A stretch of DNA of 19,450 bases from JBBIWA01 sp037439425 (GTDB taxonomy: Bacteria > Acidobacteriota > Blastocatellia > RBC074), in NCBI GenBank assembly GCA_037439425.1, contig JBBIWA010000094.1, positions 1 through 19,450 on the forward strand, in the 5' to 3' direction. Below, piece after piece: positions 15,414-19,450 of this stretch (positions within the stretch are counted from its first letter, which is position 1; the number at the start of each line of letters is the position of its first letter). A program made the translations under genes and the position numbers. The notes beneath the pieces are model-generated. The model was not told the DNA's origin. It saw only the letters and a list, made by a program, of their open reading frames with translations, and searched no databases.

Positions 15414-17981
15414 CTAAAAGATCACATCGAAATCGACTCTGAACCGTCGCTGATTGTTGCCGAAGAAGGTCCCGAACTGCGGATCGGCCGTATTCGCGTG
15501 CACATCCAGCGCATTGAAGTGATTAGTTAAATTGAAGCCGCTCACCGCGAAGCGCAGCGTGTATTTGGGACTTACTTTGAAGTCTTTCGAGATGCGCGCA
15601 TCGAGTGAGAAGAATTTCGGGAAGCGTAACTTGTTCGGCGTCCCGACAAACCGCTGCGCCGCATCCGTCACCGTGTAAGGGAAGCCATTGCGGTACTCGA
15701 TGATCGGCGCCAGGCGCATCTGCCAGGGCAGCCCGAGGATGCCCCAGGCGAGAAAGCGATGCGGCAAGTCTCCAGGCAAGTTCGTGAACTGGTTCGGCCG
15801 CACTACTGGAAAGGGGAAATTGCCGAGATAGCTATTGAATTCGTTGAGTTCGCCACGCGCCCGGCTGCGCACGTAGGAGAAGAAGAGCTGCTGCCCTTCT
15901 TGCCACGACAGGCGCGCCGTCAACTCTAACTGGCGGTAGTTTGACTTTCCCTCGCCGCCCAGCACGAGCGCATCCTGTCCATCTACTACTCTGGGTGTGA
16001 CCGTCACCACACCGTCAGCACTGCTCTGGAGATAGTTGGCGCGAACCCGCAGGAAACGAGAGATGGGATGCTCGACCTCGACGCTCCAGGTCCGGCTGTA
16101 GGGCGCGAAGTTCCCCCTGTTCTTGCCGCCGTGGATGAAAGGGAAATTGCTGCGCTCAGCACGGCCAGTAATGTTGGCGAAGCGGCGCGGTCCATCAACG
16201 ATTTCACCGTCCGGTCCGAAAGTCGTGATCACCTGCTCCGGGTAACGGTCAAAGGCGAAGACATTCAGCGGCACGCGATCGTAGAAAAGACCGAAACCGC
16301 CGCGGATGACCGTTGGTTGATGGGCAAACGGAGTCCAGGCGACGCCGATGCGCGGCGCGATCCGCAAGGTTCCGGTAATCCCCTGCCGCTCAAGGCGCAG
16401 GCCCAGATCCAAAGCGAGCCTGGAGTTGAGTACCCACTGATCTTGACCGAAGGCTGCGAATTCGACGTCTGAAAGATTGAAAGGTCTGTGGTCAACAAAT
16501 TCGATCCGCTTCAAGAGCTGTCCCGCCGCATCGAGGATGTTGACCGGACGGGCAATGAATTCGCCGCGATCGGTAGTGCGTGCCACAGTCGTTCCAAACT
16601 TCAGGTTGTGCGCGCCATAGTGGCTGATCGGGCGGACGGAAAAAAGCTCTACCCACTCAAAGCGCGAGGTGCGACGACTCTGCTCGCTAAAGAAATTGCC
16701 GCGATTGCCCGCTGGCGTCAGCGCCATTTCATCTCGGCCTTGCCCCCCCACATCAACGCCGAGGCGCTTGATCGCCACCGTGCTTTCGAGCAGGCTGCCG
16801 CCAACCGTCAGGCGATCAGTGACCGTGCCGGTGTCATCGCGCGCGCGAAAGCTCGGCGTCACAGGCTGCGGGTTGAAGTAATCGAGATTGACGAAGTTGA
16901 TCCGCTGTGGCGCCAGATGAAAAGTCCCTGTCAGCGTGTGCGACGGAGATAAGATGTAGTCGAGTTGCGTGAAGGAATTGTAAGATTCTTGCTTCGACTC
17001 GTTGCGCGGGAACGGCAAGGTCCGCACGGGCCGTTTCTTGAGTTCGTATTCGACGCCTTGCGAGAGGTAGAAGCGATTGGCAATCAGCGGGCCATTAAAG
17101 ACGATGCGCGGCGAGGCATCTCGCAATCCGCGCAGATGGCCGCTAAAGATGCGGAACTCAGGCAGCGGATCATTCAACTCGAAATTCCATTTGTCGCCGC
17201 CGCGCCGCGTCTCGACCGAGACCACCCCGGCGGTGAAGCGCCCGTACTGGGCCAGGTAGGGCGTCTTGAAGACATTGATCGTCTCGACGCTGTCCACTGG
17301 CACAGTCGCGCCGAACTGCCCGGTCGCCGGATCGGTCACATCAGCCGAATTGACCAGCAGCGCGCTGTGATGCTCGCCGCTGCCTGAAATCTTGATCTCA
17401 CCGCTGGGCGAACGCACGACGCCTGGCACAAGCGGCAGCGTGTCTGTGACCGTCGCGGGCTTGTTCGGCAGTTCCTTGACCTGAGTGCGCTCAAGCTCGG
17501 TCGCGGGCGAAGCGCCCCGCTCAACTGGTGTTGCGGCGCTCGCCCGGATGGTGACGCTTTCATTGAGTTTGATCGCGGGCACGAGCGTGAACTTGACTTC
17601 CACTGAGGACCGGGCGGTGAGCGTGACCTCGCTCTGTGTCAGAGTCTCGAATCCTTCTTTAGCCACCACGATCTCATAAGCTCCTGGCGCAAGATCGGTG
17701 AACTCCACTTGCCCTTTCTCGCCAGTCGTCGCCGAGCCGATAATCTGGCTCTTGAGCTTAAGCTGCACCTGTACCGCCGCTGCCGGTTGGTCTGTCTCAT
17801 CATAAGTAGTCACGCGGACCGTAGCCAGGGAGCGCGGCTGCTGGGCCAGGATGGGAAATGAGAAATGCGACACCAGCGCCAGAGCCGCCAGGCTGGAGAA
17901 AGAGAGTAGCTTATTTGCTCGCTGCACAGCGGGCATCAGCCATAGATTCAATTTTAGAAATGCCACATCCACTCTATTCAC
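15414..17981 (-). CDS. TonB-dependent receptor with carboxypeptidase-regulatory domain
   Basis: The protein has 855 residues from a GTG at 17981. The true start is uncertain: no good ribosome-binding site is visible, and an ATG sixteen codons later would still give a signal peptide ending near LAQQ (46/47). Residues about 53-133 form a carboxypeptidase-regulatory-like domain (VRVTTYDETDQPAAAVQVQL, LAPGAYEIVVAKEGF). A plug-like region follows (LPLVPGVVRSPSGEIKISG, VETINVFKTPYLAQYGRFTA), then a beta-barrel ending in DVIF. It is shorter than the 1231-residue receptor and quite different in sequence, so it is not a recent duplicate. The substrate is unknown. It is divergent from the small barrel-protein gene and upstream of the 606-residue exported protein. 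Confidence 0.88.
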   Translation of the reverse strand: MNRVDVAFLKLNLWLMPAVQRANKLLSFSSLAALALVSHFSFPILAQQPRSLATVRVTTYDETDQPAAAVQVQLKLKSQIIGSATTGEKGQVEFTDLAPGAYEIVVAKEGFETLTQSEVTLTARSSVEVKFTLVPAIKLNESVTIRASAATPVERGASPATELERTQVKELPNKPATVTDTLPLVPGVVRSPSGEIKISGSGEHHSALLVNSADVTDPATGQFGATVPVDSVETINVFKTPYLAQYGRFTAGVVSVETRRGGDKWNFELNDPLPEFRIFSGHLRGLRDASPRIVFNGPLIANRFYLSQGVEYELKKRPVRTLPFPRNESKQESYNSFTQLDYILSPSHTLTGTFHLAPQRINFVNLDYFNPQPVTPSFRARDDTGTVTDRLTVGGSLLESTVAIKRLGVDVGGQGRDEMALTPAGNRGNFFSEQSRRTSRFEWVELFSVRPISHYGAHNLKFGTTVARTTDRGEFIARPVNILDAAGQLLKRIEFVDHRPFNLSDVEFAAFGQDQWVLNSRLALDLGLRLERQGITGTLRIAPRIGVAWTPFAHQPTVIRGGFGLFYDRVPLNVFAFDRYPEQVITTFGPDGEIVDGPRRFANITGRAERSNFPFIHGGKNRGNFAPYSRTWSVEVEHPISRFLRVRANYLQSSADGVVTVTPRVVDGQDALVLGGEGKSNYRQLELTARLSWQEGQQLFFSYVRSRARGELNEFNSYLGNFPFPVVRPNQFTNLPGDLPHRFLAWGILGLPWQMRLAPIIEYRNGFPYTVTDAAQRFVGTPNKLRFPKFFSLDARISKDFKVSPKYTLRFAVSGFNLTNHFNALDVHANTADPQFGTFFGNNQRRFRVDFDVIF

Positions 17982-18358
17982 ATCACCAGGACTTTCATTC
18001 CGCCCACTGGTTCATCCGCTCTCACAGTATGGCTGGCCTCTAGCCGTGTTTCAGTAACAAGAGCTACAATAAAAGCTCCGCCCACTTCCTCTATTTGACT
18101 TCGCCGATGAGCCCTCTCGTGCTATTTTTACCTTCCATCTGTCGCCGCTTGCTGGCACTCGAACTATCTGTCCGCCGGAACTCATCCCAATTGATCAGCC
18201 ATTTCCACTGAGGCATAGCTCTTGCTCCAACCCAACGCTGACACGTCAAAGGCAAGAATCTGAAGTAGCAGGTGATCTCTTGCCAGCGCCAGTCTTCAGG
18301 GGGCTCACTCTCTGGGGTGAGCTACGGAGTTGAATACTTTGCCTCACCAGGAGGATCT
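17982..18358. other. Divergent intergenic region
   Basis: This stretch lies between the minus-strand receptor and the plus-strand small barrel gene and should carry promoters for both. GAGCT/AGCTC arms flank 18061-18078, and stronger arms occur near the right end (see 18303-18348). No coding frame looks credible. No promoter could be chosen with confidence. Confidence 0.5.
18303..18348 (+). promoter_or_regulatory. Possible alternative hairpins in the leader of the barrel gene
   Basis: GCTCAC (18303-18308) can pair with GTGAGC (18317-18322). The overlapping GGTGAG (18316-18321) can instead pair with CTCACC (18343-18348), which directly abuts the AGGAGG ribosome-binding site at 18349-18354. 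The two pairings exclude each other. Whether they act in translation control is inference. Confidence 0.3.
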
Positions 18359-18889
18359 ATGCTCAAGTTATTCCTGGCAGCTTGCTGCTTCCTACCGATG
18401 TGTTTTAGCGCAGCCCAGGCGCAACAAAACGAAGTCAGCATCTCTGTCGGCGGCGGGAGTCTGGTAAGCCAGGGAGAAAGCCTTTCGGCGCCGACCTTCA
18501 CTCTGGCCTATACCAGAAACCTCCCGGCCCGATTTGCCGTGGAAGGTGCTTTGGAAGTTTTTTTTGTCCCGATTCGCGGCTTTGGCCGAGACGGGTTCGG
18601 CGGAGTGCAGGGGGCGGTCCTTTATCATTTCCGTTCCCCGACTAAACCTCAGCGCCTCATCCCTTATCTCACCGTAGGGGTCGGGAAGACGACGACCGAC
18701 TTCACTGAGATCCCCGGTGAATCAGTAGTCCGGCTGGGCGGCGGAGTGAAATACTTCTTCAGCGAAGCATTTGGGTTGAGGGTCGAGATGCGCGATGAAA
18801 TTATCAGCAATCAGAGGCGGACGATTCCCTGGCCTGGATCGAGCATCAATTTCCCCAGCGCCCGCGTCGGGATTATTTATCGGTTTTAA
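18359..18889 (+). CDS. Small outer-membrane beta-barrel protein
   Basis: The protein has 176 residues from the ATG at 18359, supported by AGGAGG a few bases upstream and by a signal peptide (MLKLFLAACCFLPMCFS) ending at AQA-QQ (21/22). A longer in-frame reading from 18272 lacks both. The mature part alternates polar and hydrophobic residues in about eight strands (VSISVGGGSLV, FTLAYTRNL, LIPYLTVGVGKTTTDF, VRLGGGVKYFF) and ends in GIIYRF with terminal phenylalanine. This fits an eight-stranded OmpA/OmpX-type barrel of about 155 mature residues. Such proteins often have structural or adhesive roles; no specific function is visible. It stands alone on its strand. Confidence 0.8.
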   Translation: MLKLFLAACCFLPMCFSAAQAQQNEVSISVGGGSLVSQGESLSAPTFTLAYTRNLPARFAVEGALEVFFVPIRGFGRDGFGGVQGAVLYHFRSPTKPQRLIPYLTVGVGKTTTDFTEIPGESVVRLGGGVKYFFSEAFGLRVEMRDEIISNQRRTIPWPGSSINFPSARVGIIYRF

Positions 18890-19080
18890 GAGCGGCGGCT
18901 AAGGATACCGTAGAAGCTGAGTATCATTCTTCATCTCAGAGGGAGCAAGCAATTCCCCCATCGTAGCAGACCTCCAACTAAAGTGTTGATAAACCCTGTT
19001 ACTATGGCATGTTAGAGTCATTGGGGGAAGTTTTGATACCAGGATGCTGTGATCATCTTAAGTAACCTGAACATTCGGTT

Positions 19081-19450
19081 TCACGGTTTTGGCGGCCTCA
19101 ACCTTGGGTTGAGTTCTTGCGCTAGCCGAAAGGCAGCTTGTGCCGCCTCGTTCGCTCCCTTTTTCTGCAACGCCTGCCCAAGCTGGTAATGCGCCTCGGC
19201 ATTTTCCGGATCGAGTTTGATTGCAGTCTCAAAGCGCTCGATCGCTCCCACCAGATCTCCATCCTTTAGTTTCTGGGCTCCGGTGTTGACGGCAAAGGTA
19301 GCGGCTTGTTTATCAGCCTTGATTTGTAACTACTCAGCCTACCGCAGCAGGTTGACCTGAGTGAATGGTAGGGATAAAAGGTCTCCCGGCCAAAGCCGAT
19401 TGCAGCGCGACAATCGCCCGCTGTCCATTCTTCCGCGCGGTCGAAATGTA
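19081..19450 (-). pseudogene. Broken TPR-protein gene, C-terminal remnant
   Basis: On the minus strand, 19329-19081 is open for 82 codons and encodes a tetratricopeptide repeat plus tail: GDLVGAIERFETAIKLDPEN, AEAHYQLGQALQKKGANEAA, ending in RLRPPKP and TGA. It has no ATG, and two in-frame TAG codons lie directly upstream at 19332-19330 and 19341-19339. A different frame, open from the window edge to a TGA at 19336-19334, contains ARKNGQRAIVALQSALA, also TPR-like. The simplest reading is one TPR gene damaged by a frameshift and stops, with its 5' part beyond the window. The 191 bases between this and the barrel gene show no gene. Confidence 0.6.

Noticed and set aside
14631..15530. 299-codon plus-strand frame opposite the exported helical protein and the end of the second receptor
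   Set aside because: It spans the antisense of two better-supported genes and their gap, with low-complexity Ser/Arg-rich sequence.

Overview
The window looks like a chromosomal segment from an Acidobacteriota member, perhaps Blastocatellia- or Solibacter-like. The evidence is family content read by eye: a 1231-residue Oar-like TonB-dependent protein with an N-terminal carboxypeptidase-regulatory domain, a second receptor of the same layout, a secreted protein ending in the Solibacter-type C-terminal domain (TIGR03437), and a BamA of nearly 1000 residues. No database search was possible.

Layout. Positions 1-381 hold the C-terminal end of an IS701/IS4-like transposase with an in-frame TAG. 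Its end overlaps, tail to tail, a two-gene minus-strand unit (small membrane protein, zinc-ribbon protein). The gene-free stretch 862-1301 contains a clear plus-strand terminator below structured sequence, so a small RNA is possible. Next come a small thioredoxin-fold protein and a Crp/Fnr regulator, then the large Oar-like receptor with a strong terminator, and a secreted M48 metallopeptidase whose C-terminus is frameshifted. On the minus strand, bamA is followed directly by a small Fis-type HTH gene. Divergent from bamA is the secreted SGNH-like/TIGR03437 protein, cut short by a TAG. A minus-strand block then carries a second TonB-dependent receptor followed by a 606-residue exported protein of unknown function. 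Last are a small outer-membrane beta-barrel protein on the plus strand and a broken TPR-protein remnant at the right edge.

Theme. Most products belong to the cell envelope: two large receptors, BamA which inserts such barrels, a small barrel protein, a periplasmic-type protease and two exported proteins. The barrel proteins end in phenylalanine, as BAM substrates usually do. Only the bamA-HTH pair (stop and start about 12 bases apart) and the 372-861 pair look like tight operons.

I see no defence system, CRISPR array, biosynthetic cluster, prophage, tRNA or rRNA. The points most worth a second look are the candidate small RNA at 926-1181, four separate genes with reading-frame damage, the bamA-HTH pairing, and a possible switchable hairpin before the small barrel gene. 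Nothing here clearly amounts to a new multi-gene system.
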